This document shows, piece after piece, positions 1 to 11,418 of a stretch of 22,500 nt of DNA (the first letter of the stretch is position 1; each line of letters starts with the position of its first letter). Origin of the DNA: Chrysomallon squamiferum (taxonomy: Eukaryota; Mollusca; Gastropoda; Neomphalida; Peltospiridae); assembly GCA_012295275.1 (NCBI GenBank), contig CM022665.1, positions 23,494,446-23,516,945 of the forward strand. Reading direction: 5' to 3'. The position numbers and the translations under genes were made by a program. The notes beneath the pieces were generated by a model. It ran no database searches and was not told the DNA's origin. It saw only the letters and a list, made by a program, of their open reading frames with translations.

Positions 1-265
1 AACAAAGAATACAAATAGAAATGTAATTTTTTTTAAAATACAAACTATATATATCTGATTAGACCTTACAGAACCTCAAATTTTCATAATAGGAAAAAAC
101 TATAAAAAAAGAAATCTCTTCAATAATAATGGAATCTAACACATAAACCAGCGTGAGCAGAACTAGTTTCACAGGCTCTGTAGAATGACATTTAATCATT
201 TAATAGCATTATTTAATTTCTTCTTTTATTTTTTTTATTTGCTATTTAATTACATAAAGAAACTT

Positions 266-268
<3 letters not shown>

Positions 269-348
<80 letters not shown>
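269..348. repeat. (TC)40 microsatellite, perfect
   Basis: Eighty bases of uninterrupted TC; the open frame across it (SLSLSL) is an artefact of the repeat. Confidence 0.99.
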
Positions 349-351
<3 letters not shown>

Positions 352-986
352 GTCATTAAAAATGATTAAAAAAACCAAACACCTAATGAATAATAACAAG
401 AATAAAACAATATATACAGCTTTAAAATCAAGAAAAGCTTTATTTTAAAATAAATTAATATAATCGTATTAACACATACTAACACTTTTTCCATTGCTAA
501 ATATTACCAAAATTTATTTTCTTCTTCTGTTTTTAATCTTACGAACACACTGTACTTCTAAACATGGTGCCAGTCTTAACATTACTAACATACAAATAAC
601 ATAGACATCATTTTTATGAAGACAAATTCACATTCTACCGTCCTTAGGACGTAAATACAATATACAGAAAAACACAGAATATTTCTACGTCGTATGAAAC
701 AGTCTGTGGTATATTATTCATTATAATATTTGAGCCGCGCCTCATTCCTTGACTAATTACCTTCCGCGTCATACGCAGCACTTCTTGCTATTAGAGATGG
801 CCACGTTTTTAAATAACAGGCAGAAACGAACCAATGAAATCTGCAGCACTATGATAGGTTATTAAGGAACGACCACGAAAGATGGAGCTATAAAATAGCT
901 ATAGCAATTCCCGATAAGCAATTTTTTCGTTCACGTTAATTATTTATATAATTAATGTTATTATTATAGGTGTTTTTTTTTTTTTT

Positions 987-992
987 TTTATT
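987..992 (-). terminator. Candidate Vsx polyadenylation signal
   Basis: AATAAA on the minus strand (TTTATT on the plus strand), about 430 bases beyond the Vsx stop codon and next to a long T tract. It is the first clear canonical hexamer I noticed downstream of the stop. The hexamer is common in such AT-rich DNA, so this is weak evidence on its own. Confidence 0.3.
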
Positions 993-1421
993 GTTATTAT
1001 TATTGTTCTTGTTGTTGTTATGGTTTTTGTCATTATTATCATCATCAGTCTTCATTCATCACGATCATCATCATTATTTCACTAATGTAATTTCATAAGT
1101 TTTGTCAAAAGATCTTGATTTTAACGTATACATGCTAATATATAAATCACGAATAAAACTGTAAGGAAAAGGTTAACGTGCGAGTGATGCAATTAAGAAA
1201 CAAACATGAGAAAGGAATAAAAAAATAATATAAAAATAAATATAAATAAATAAGAATTATTTGTAATCTGTGTGTGTATGTATATATACAGATACAGCTT
1301 TCGTATAATAATGTTCAGTGTTTACTGCTAGACAATACTAATATCTTAATCGATGTTATAATTTTTAAACACTGGGCAGAAAAACCGATTAATTCTTGTG
1401 GCCGGTCTTACATGGTTCAGT

Positions 1422-1687
1422 TTATAGTAACTGTTCTCTAACATTTTCAGAAACTTTATCTGTCGTACGAGTAGGTGTGTTGGTGTCGACGTCTATCACG
1501 CTGTCTTCGTCTTCTTCCGGCGACTGATGCAAATAATGAACATGTTGTTGTGCACGCGCTCGCAGAGCTGCAATACTCTCGGAACGGAAGTCTTCTCGGT
1601 CACGTGTTTCTGGTGCACGTGACCTGTCACTATCGGCTGCATCCTCTTCTAATTTTGCAGGACTGGTTACTGACTTTCTGTACATGC
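1422..1687 (-). CDS. Vsx: Vsx exon 5 (end of CVC, OAR motif, acidic tail, stop)
   Basis: Acceptor CTCATTCAG at 1689-1688 is followed by GC ATG TAC AGA AAG, so the split codon gives serine and the join reads LLSMYRKS, matching the usual CVC end LLGMHRKS. The exon encodes residues 266-352 and ends in TAA at 1424-1422. It holds a charged linker rich in D, R and E, then [15 protein letters not shown], a clear OAR motif as in VSX2-type proteins, then [13 protein letters not shown], an acidic run against a hydrophobic VIDV core resembling a SUMO-interaction motif. Confidence 0.93.
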
Positions 1688-1763
1688 CTGAATGAGTTAA
1701 GACGAAATGTTTTTAAGAAATTAAAATGAATATGGAAGGGTATTTGCATGTAGTGTTTTTTGC

Positions 1764-1814
<51 letters not shown>

Positions 1815-2338
1815 TTCATTTATTTATTTATTCATTTATTTATTTATTTTAATATAACTGTTTGTTTGTTTGTTTGTTCGATGAAATACAAATTAACTTA
1901 CTCAAAAGCCAAGGCGCCGAGGAATCAAGAACACCTTCACTGGCACTTTTCAAAATAGTTTCCGGAAGCGGAAGTGAATGGCGTACCATCGCACCGTATA
2001 ATCCATATTCCGCCATGATGCTGCTTCTACCCCAAGTTTTTTCTGTTTTCCGCCATTTCGCCCTTCGGTTTTGGAACCAAACCTGAAATAAAATGATCCA
2101 AACAGTATTAATTGTTATCTCAAGTGTCTTTCTCTTTAGGATTTAGTTCAAATTATGGATGCCTATAAGTAGATAAAATCACGTGTATCCACTTCACTGC
2201 ACGTGACAATTTGATATTTAATGACAAAATACTTATTAGAGGATTTTTCTCACAAATTCTACTGAATATAAAATTACTATGTTAATTTTTATTACGGTTA
2301 TTCCATACAGTTTCAAAAAAAATAAAATAAATAAATCA

Positions 2339-2435
<97 letters not shown>

Positions 2436-2533
2436 ACGCATATACACACAAAGCCAAACTAGGATGCAATTAAAAGAAATAATTGTGTTTTTTGTAATAG
2501 CAGCTAAGTAAAGACAATGATGATGATAATGAA

Positions 2534-2582
<49 letters not shown>

Positions 2583-5500
2583 TTAATCAAAATAACAGTA
2601 AAAGCTTATTAACAATTAACAACATTACAGTATTTATGGAAGGCAGCAGAATACCTTGTACATCATCTGCAAACCACGGATGGCTGTTTAAACAAATATT
2701 GTAATTAACGGTAACGAAATGTGCACTTCGTAAACCTGCTAGTGATGACATAAAACGTGTTCCCAACAACGCAAACAAAATGCTGTTTGAGCCGAACTTT
2801 TATATATTAAATAGAGCCAGTAGGGTCTGTACTAAACTTATTGTATGGTTCGGCGATGTGCGCACAGTGCCATAAACGACTCGAATGGTTAGTAATCAAC
2901 TGACATAATACACGTGACAGTTGGGGGAAAAAAAATTCTGTGAAGAGTAATCTGCAAATGAGTTTTACTTGTCTACCACTGTTCTCCATGGATGACGAAT
3001 CTCGATTTGCTAAAACCTCTCGACAATTGTCTCCATTGACATCACTCTCGTCGGAGCCGAATTACTTTCCGTACATCGAGATTGATAGTGAACTGAGGCG
3101 ATTAGCAGGTAATTGAAAAAACGTCTCGGTTCGCCGAACGATAACATTCACGACAGCCGTCAAGCGGTCGACACCGTGCGCGCCTGTGCTTACAAATAGT
3201 GCTTAACTCACTGCATTCACAAAAGAATACAGCTAATCACATTGATAGGTAGAAATTAAACGATACAGGTCGCGTATTCTTCAGACTTAGCGGTTGGCAC
3301 TCGAGTCGAAATGCTCTTCGTATAGAATGAGGTTTTTCGAACAAATAATAATAATAATAACGTTCCTAAAAAAAAAAAATCAATGTAAACGCAATTGTGA
3401 AAGAAGAAAAAAAAAAAAAAAATACAGAGGAAAGAGAGGTCCAGTGTTGGTTGGGGAAGAACCGTGACCAAGTGATGTGCGATTGTGTGCAATTATCAAC
3501 TTAGAAAATATAAAAACTCAATAGCATCGCGTGTCGCTCTCAAGTCTTCTTAGATAGCTTGTGAATGGCGACATTTATTATATTAATGGCAATTACAAAC
3601 TACAAAGGTTTGAGGTTGACGGTAGCACGCAAGGTAATCAAGCTCATTTGCCTATTAGCGACTCTGAAAGCTGTGATTATTCCATAAACTGTACCGTCAT
3701 GTGTACGTGATATGCCCAATACTGAATATCTCAGTCCTCTGCTTGCGTTTAACTGCAATTTATTACAAGTCATTTTAAATCCTTAACAAGATTTCCATAT
3801 TAATAATACAGTATTTAGCAGTTATCATTTCTTGTGCTTTGTTATTCCCTCCGTTCATTCGTTCTTTTGGCCTATAAATATTGCTTTCTATTTCTTTCCA
3901 TTTTTCTTCTTCTTTCTTTTTCTCTTTCATTCTCTCTTTCTTACTTTCTTTCTTTCTGTCTTTTCTTTTTCTTTTTCTTTATTTTGGCTTCGTGGCTAAA
4001 ATAAAAACATGTGAAATGAAATTATTTCTGGTTTTATTATAATTTTTAAATATAAAAATATTCAAGATCATAGTACTTACGTTCATATATCCCCCCCCCC
4101 AAGTTCAAGTTATTTATATTATCTGTGTTGACAAATAACATAGCTATTTCTGCTTCTTTATTTCTTTCTTTTGTTTAGTTCATACATTTTTTCTTTATTT
4201 CTTCTTTTCAGTCTTCCTTTCTCTTAGTGTCTTTCCTTCTGTTAAACATTAACTCTTTACTTATTTCTTTATATTTTTAAATACACTGACTGAGGATTTA
4301 ATTTTTTTATTTTTAACAGCAGTTCTGTTTCTGTTTTTTTCTTTTCTCTCTCTCTCCTACGGTTATTAGCTGTATGATAAACACAGCTAGTTAATTATTA
4401 GATTGTAAAGAAAATACACACTTTACATTAAAACGTGATAAAATACTGGTTTTCGTAACAGGTCCTGATTTTCACTAATTTTATAAAATGCTGCCTAAGG
4501 CAGTTCATACAATACTTCACAAAGCGTTTCTTTTCTGAAATAAAATTTCATAGGTTATATATAAATCAGTTGTTCAGAAACATTCGAGCACTGGCTGGTG
4601 CAAGAAGAAATAGCCCAATGATAGCGTCGTCGAAGAGAGTCGATCCTCCAACAAAACGATGCCTCAGCCAGATGCTGAACCCCGAAGCGAAATTTGTCCT
4701 CCTCTGTTTGCTCGGAAGATTTAGGCAAGTTTAGCTGTGGATTGGCGCAGGAATTCAAATTCGATTCTGGTACTTACGAACTGAAATACCTGGGTTTGCC
4801 TTCATTATGTTATCAAGGATTCCGATATTACAACTCTGGCTTCGCGTCAGAACTTCAATAAACTGTCGTTAAATGCAGAAGCCACATAAATGAGATCTAA
4901 CAAAATTAGGTGTGATAAATGGGACAATAAAATCATTATTCAATCACTCAGTCAATCTATTCTAAAAATTAATGCTTAATTTACGAACATAAATCAAATC
5001 CTCGAAATTAGAATTCCCTCAACCCAGCTTGGAAATGGCTGTAAAAATTCCATTACCGAAAGCTTTACCTCGCGCACGGGAGAAGGCCTATAAACTATTG
5101 ATACAAGCGACGACTCATTTAGCGTGATGGCCGTTATGAATGTAATTCTTAGTGTTCACCACTCGCTATCCATTTGTTGTAACACATATGATTGCCGGGC
5201 CCAGCGACGTGAAAGAACATAAAGGTTGTGTACAGCGCACAACACGGGAAACCGATTTGAACGATTCACGAGAGAAATTAGGAATTAAGCATATAAACAT
5301 CAAAATCAATAGGAGTCCTGATTTGTTATTTGTAATAAGGTAATGTGATGAATTTGCTAAATGGTCTGGTTTCAGAGTTAGACTGATGAGTTACTTACGC
5401 CGACTTTAGAAATGAATGTCACGGAAGGCTAGTTTCATTTTGGAATAAATAAAAAAAATGGTTAAATTGTCTAAATGGATTGACATGGCAATTAGATGGT

Positions 5501-6739
5501 TGTTTTAATACATAGTGGTATATAATTACCGTGGGTTTGAAAACAGTCATTATCGACTTTTGTCGGTAGGCGAACGATCAAAATGTCGTATTGTAAAGTA
5601 CTGTGATCATTTCCATTACCAGTTCAGTCTTTCTTACATATGACTTGTTCTTTTTCTGAATTATTAATTTTTAATTCGGCCTCTGTAACATATCCAGAGA
5701 ATGTATGTATGAACGTTTTTTTATCTTGTTTTTTTTTTTTTTTCGTTTTTCACTCTCTTTCTTTTTCATTGTGTTTGTGTTGCGTGCACGCGTTAGCATG
5801 AAAGCATTAATTTAAAATGAGTGTTTATTAGGATAAACAATGCAATTTATTACTTTCAGAAGTATATTGTAATATAAATATAATTAAAACACGTTTATCA
5901 AAGGGCAACCGATTTTAAAACAATAATTAATTTTTAAACAAAATTACATCCACTATTTTAGTAAATTAAAAACCACGACTTTAAAGTAACACAAAATAAT
6001 CTGCAACAGAATAACACATATTGAAAACAACAAACCAACATTAACTATAATTTTAAAAAGCCGTGCATCATGTATATTAAAATATAAATAAATATTAACC
6101 ACCACTCATCTTGAACAGTGATTTAAAAATCACCCTTTTATAAACTAATTCTTTTCTCTCCTCGAAATGTTGAAATCTATGACAATGTAAAAGAGCAAGA
6201 ACATACTTGCTATTCGTAAAATACACTGGATTTTATTTCATATAATGAGTCTATCATTTTGATTATTTTTTATTCAAGCAATTTCATAAAAGAATCTAAA
6301 CATGAAATTTACATTTACAAGTTCGGTATCATATTGATTTCATGCATTTTGAATTAAAAATTGCCAAAGGAAGTTACATTTCTGTAAACATATACAGTAT
6401 TTATAAATTTAAGCAGTAATTTATTTGATATTTAAAAAATAAAATGCACAGCGTTTTTGAGTTGTAATTAATTAATATTTTCAAAAAAGCGTGTATATAT
6501 TTATATAATATTTAAAAACAAAAACAAAATTAATAGTAATTTAAATGAACCACATAGTGAAAGAATAATAATACAGTTATGTCCTTATTACATCTTAGTT
6601 TCTTTACTTGTGAAATAAACTGTATTTATTTATTTATTTATTTACTTATTTATTTTACGTGTGCATGTGTGTTTTATTTAATTTATTTATATATATCTTC
6701 GTCATTATCTTTATTATCATAATCATCATCATCATCATC

Positions 6740-6777
<38 letters not shown>

Positions 6778-7139
6778 TGGGTATCTGTAAGAAACAACTG
6801 ATCATCATTTGGATGACAAAATTGTTACTTGCTTAACGACAGACGAATAACTATGTTATCTGAGTCTCTGTCTTGTAATGAATAATAAAATATTTATATA
6901 TATTGAAAAGAATGTAAATAGCAAATCACTGATTACAGAAATTGAAAAATTATATATGATTTTAAAAAAAAATGAAATAAAATTGTATGATATACGCTGA
7001 TAACAGTTATTAAAAATGCTTAAAATGTGATATTCTAAGTTAAGACAAAAATAACTGTTTAATAATTTTGCCATCATAAAATTAAAAATAGAAGAAAATA
7101 CCTGGGTATGTGTAATAAAATTGTCTATATTTTTTTTTA

Positions 7140-7174
<35 letters not shown>

Positions 7175-8412
7175 ATTTATATATATATATATTATATATA
7201 TATCTCTGTGTGTGTGTGTGTGTGTGTTAATTTCCTATTTCAATAGCTGTTGCGCTCTTTATTTAAATCTTGCAACCAAATACTCAAATAATTTATTAAC
7301 GTCTCACATTCATTACAAAATAAAACAAACATAAAAATGTAAAAACCATATCCTTTGGATTTAAGAAGAAAGAAAATTAATAAAACGGTTATGTAAAATA
7401 CAATAATAAAACGGTTATGTAAAATACAATAATAAAAAGTAGAAAAATACAATAATAAAAAGGTAGATACGGTAATTGATATGATGATGGTAATGATTTA
7501 GCAATTATAAGATGCCAACGGCAAAGATCATCACAGTGGATAACGTAAGATAAAAGACTATTATTTTCTACAATTATTTTATAATTACTGGTGATATAAA
7601 CACAAACATATATATATATATATATATATATATCTTAGTTTAATCGGAGAATCGTATTCATTTTATTTATTATTAAAATTAACATTTTTCTATCACCTTT
7701 TTCTGACGAATGATTTAACGTCATAACTTAGACCGATTGTTTAAGAATTTAACTACTAGTAAAATATATCAAAATTTACATATTAATATATACTTTTTTA
7801 TTATTTTCTCTTGTTTAGAGTTATTAAACTCTCTCTCTCTCTCTCTCTCTCAAAAATAAATTATATATATATATATATATATAATATTAATACAATCACC
7901 ATCAAAACTGTTCGAAGAAGTTTTAAAAAAGAAAGAAGCAATCAGTGTTCAACACAATGTTCTAAAAGTCGAGTTAAATAATAAAGAATGTTACGATACT
8001 GTTAAATTAAATACTAGTATTAACTACAAGTTGCAGCTAGAAGTTTGTTAAGATGCTTTACGTAGCTAATAATTACTTACTGTAGCCACGAGAAATTGTG
8101 TTACACGGTATTTTCACTCTGACAATAAAATTCCTAACCGTCTTGTTATTGTTTTTACAATTAAATAAATAAATAAATAAATAAATAAATTAAAATCAGA
8201 TGCCTGTGTCAGTTGCCAGTCTTTTTTCTTGATTTCTTCTTCTTCTATTATTATTATTATTATTAATATTATTGTTGTTGTTGTTGTTTCATTTCTATCC
8301 TGTTTGAATAAGCTTCTTCTTTTGTTAATGAATTATATTTTTACATCTAAACAAATAAAGGAACATTTTATCTAAGCTCTATGTTCAGTATGATCTGTAG
8401 TAAGTATTTTCG

Positions 8413-8443
<31 letters not shown>

Positions 8444-11381
8444 AAAAGGGAAAAGAAAAGAAAAGAAAACAGAAAAGTAGTTGTTATACATAGACGTATT
8501 ACGCAGACGCTGTAACCAGTCTAGTGGCGAGATTACTAGCTTGATAAGCGGATGAATCAGTCCATTTCGCAGTGGACTTTTGGTCTTTTCCTGTTCCAGC
8601 CAATGCTTAAATACATGACGTATAAAAGGCTGCACTGTGTGTTCGCTGTTCTTTGGAAAGTGCATATTCAGTTTTTCTACATGCGAAGAATGACTACATG
8701 TTTTTTCTTACACGTGTATCATCAATCAAATGAGTTTATGATTAACAGCTAATAACTATACTGAGATTTCAGAGGAAAAAATATATTCATTCATGCATTC
8801 ATTCGTTCATTCGTTCATTCTTTCTTTCGATAATTCACTCTTTTGTTTGTTCCATTAATCATCAGTCGTGAAGTTTAGTTAGTTTTATTGTTATTGTCGT
8901 TTTTTTAATTTAATTTTAATTTAATTTAATTTTAATTTAATTTTAATTTTAATTAATATTTATTTTTCATTTCATTCTTTTAAATTTAATTTAATTTAAT
9001 TTAATTTAATAAAATTTTATGTACGAAAATATGGATATCTACGAAAATATCCGATCTCTGCATTTACGGAAACAACCGAAACATACCTGGATTCTGTCTT
9101 CTGGTAATGTGGTCTTCATAGCCAACACTTCTCGTGTCTGTACATCTGGATAATGTGCGTCTTTGAAAGCTTTTTCCAGCTCATCGAGTTGATAGCTTGT
9201 GAAAATCGTTCTATCACAAAAGAAAAATTATTTAATAAAATGTTAAGTATTTAGATATTAATACATTTTAAACACTCTGTTTTTAAGAAATTAGAAATGT
9301 GTATTTTAAACAGTGTGTTTAAAAATTTATATATATTTCAAGAGCTGTAAGTATTTAAATTCAAACATAAATTTTAAGTTATTTGCTATTTCCTTGGGGA
9401 AGAAATTTTTTTTTTTTTTTTTTTTTTTTTGTTTATCGAAAAACTGTTTTCAGAAGATAATTAGCAAAACTTTACGTAACAGAATATAGTATCTAGATAA
9501 TAAAAAAACATAGGTATAAATTTACAATAAATAAATTAATTAATTAACTAATTAATACTTTTACTAATTCGAACATATCTCTGCATCACCATCACCATTT
9601 CAAAAACAACAACAACAACAACAAAAACCAAAGTGCTATTTCTGCTTTTACAACTACTATCACTTAACAACACATAACAATATTAGTAATAATAATAAAA
9701 CAAATTAATAATAATGATAATAATAATAATAATAACTGCATTTCAAGTATTATTTACTTTTATTTCTACATCGACATATTAACCCTATTTCGATATAAAT
9801 TAATCATGAATTATACCTTATAAAATTATCAAGAAATTAAATCTAATTCAAAATATCATAACTAATCAAAAATAATTTAAAAAAAATGTTTGGTTAAAAA
9901 CCATTATTATTAGAAGTAGTAGTGGTAGTAGTTGCAGTAGTAGTAGTAGTTGTAATAGCTGTAGTAGTAGCAGGAGCAGTGATAGGTGGAGGCATAATAG
10001 TAGAAGAAGTAGTAACTGTTATAATAATAGTATTAGTGGTTGTGGTAAAGGAAATAGCATCAACAGAAAAAAATAGCAGTATTGTGTATAGTTACTCTTA
10101 CAAACACACAGACGTACACACACACAAACACAAACACTCAAACAAACAAACAAATACGTATATACACATACACGTAAATAAAAATGCATGGATACTATAC
10201 ATACTCACAAACGTAAGTACACATAGATATATACATACACACATATACACATACACACATACATATATACATACACACATACACACATATACACATAGAT
10301 ACGTAATGTTCCTACCTATGACGCCGCTTTTTCTTTTTCTTCTTTGGATTATTTTGTGCAAATTGAAGATTATCAAATGGAGTGTGCTGTTTTCTCTCTT
10401 CACATTCTGTAAAATAAAAAACCAATATATGGCAAGTGAAAACATCGTTTATATGCCTACTGATGTTTTAAATATATATATATATAACACACACACACAT
10501 ATAAGTAGGGAAATTAAATTAAATATATAAAACAATTAATAATTATATTAAACAAATGATGTAACTAAGAAAATAATTAAGATGAATAAAAATAAATAAG
10601 CAAACAATTAAATAGAAATAATAATAAAATAATTAAAAAGAAATAGAAATAAATAAATAGCAAGAAAATAAAAAAACCCATAAATTTATCTCCATTTAAA
10701 AAAAACAGAAAAATCCAAAATGACAGCAAAAATGAAAGAAAACAAATAAAAATAAATAAACAGATAATTAGGTAGCTAGACAGAAAGATAAATTAGATAG
10801 ACATATAGATATATAGATACATACATAAATGCATACATACATATCAGCTAATATTTGTTTGTAAACTGAAACTGAAACTAGTTTCGTTGGTATAAGATCC
10901 AGTCTTTTCTTGTATTGTTTATTATACTGATCTGTATCGTAATAGCTCAAAACAGGAAGCTATTTAAAACGGCTCGTTAAAACAGTTTTAAATTAATTTA
11001 CATTAAAGCGGTTCCTGAAGCGAGAAGGTGATGTTAGAAACAGAATTAAAACTACTAATTTATACTAAAAATATTTAAGAATTAAAACTACTAATTTCAA
11101 AAATATTTTTAAAGACAACAAAATAAAGAAATAAATACGAGAAGATGTATCATACAGTTAGTATTCATATCATAGGCTTTGATTTTTTTGATTTTTTTCT
11201 ACTTTATTATTCATGATATAAAATAATAATAATAATAATAATAATAAAAAATAAAACAATAACAAATATAAATAAATAAAAATAAGCAATAAAATTATAA
11301 AAAATAAACCAAAATAGTATATATAAAACTTTTGATAAACAGTTTCTTACAGAAATGATTTTCTGTAATGATAAATAGATA

Positions 11382-11418
<37 letters not shown>

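Larger units (their letters stand above)
1..1421. other. Region 3' of Vsx
   Basis: AT-rich, without a supportable coding exon. It probably includes the Vsx 3' UTR near 990-1421. It holds the (TC)40 tract at 269-348, a complex block at about 718-930, and a T tract with interspersed (ATT)/(ATC) triplets at about 970-1075. Confidence 0.6.
2083..9086 (-). other. Vsx intron 3 (7.0 kb, interrupts the homeodomain)
   Basis: A GTATGT...TTTCAG intron between homeodomain residues 46 and 47. It mixes microsatellites with non-repetitive blocks at about 2790-3330, 3460-3760, 4555-5360, 5380-5650 and 8480-8760. I found no splice-flanked open frame in it that resembles a known protein. The remainder, such as 5800-6600, is AT-rich and featureless. 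Confidence 0.85.
9211..10315 (-). other. Vsx intron 2 (1.1 kb)
   Basis: Mostly low-complexity DNA: a CA/TG-rich block next to exon 2, a TAG/GTA triplet array, CAA and AAT runs, and a T tract near exon 3. No coding exon is supportable. Long open frames on both strands here are translations of the repeats. Confidence 0.85.

Noticed and set aside
185-448. Open frame with (SL)n, plus similar ones at 13270-13485, 2279-2473 and 21871-22101
   Set aside because: Direct translations of TC, CA and AG microsatellites; a dinucleotide array has no stop in these frames.
1475-2086. Plus-strand frames at 1475-1729 and 1862-2086
   Set aside because: Antisense shadows of Vsx exons 5 and 4.
8372-8665. 97-codon minus-strand frame and overlapping 66-codon plus-strand frame in Vsx intron 3
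   Set aside because: Phenylalanine/serine-rich end comes from the GAAA array; the rest has no recognisable domain and no splice context.
9922-10530. 202-codon plus-strand open frame, and a 115-codon minus-strand one at 10098-10445
   Set aside because: Valine-rich start comes from the GTA/TAG array and the T/H/Y-rich middle from CA/ACAT repeats; they overlap Vsx exon 2, the true coding signal there.
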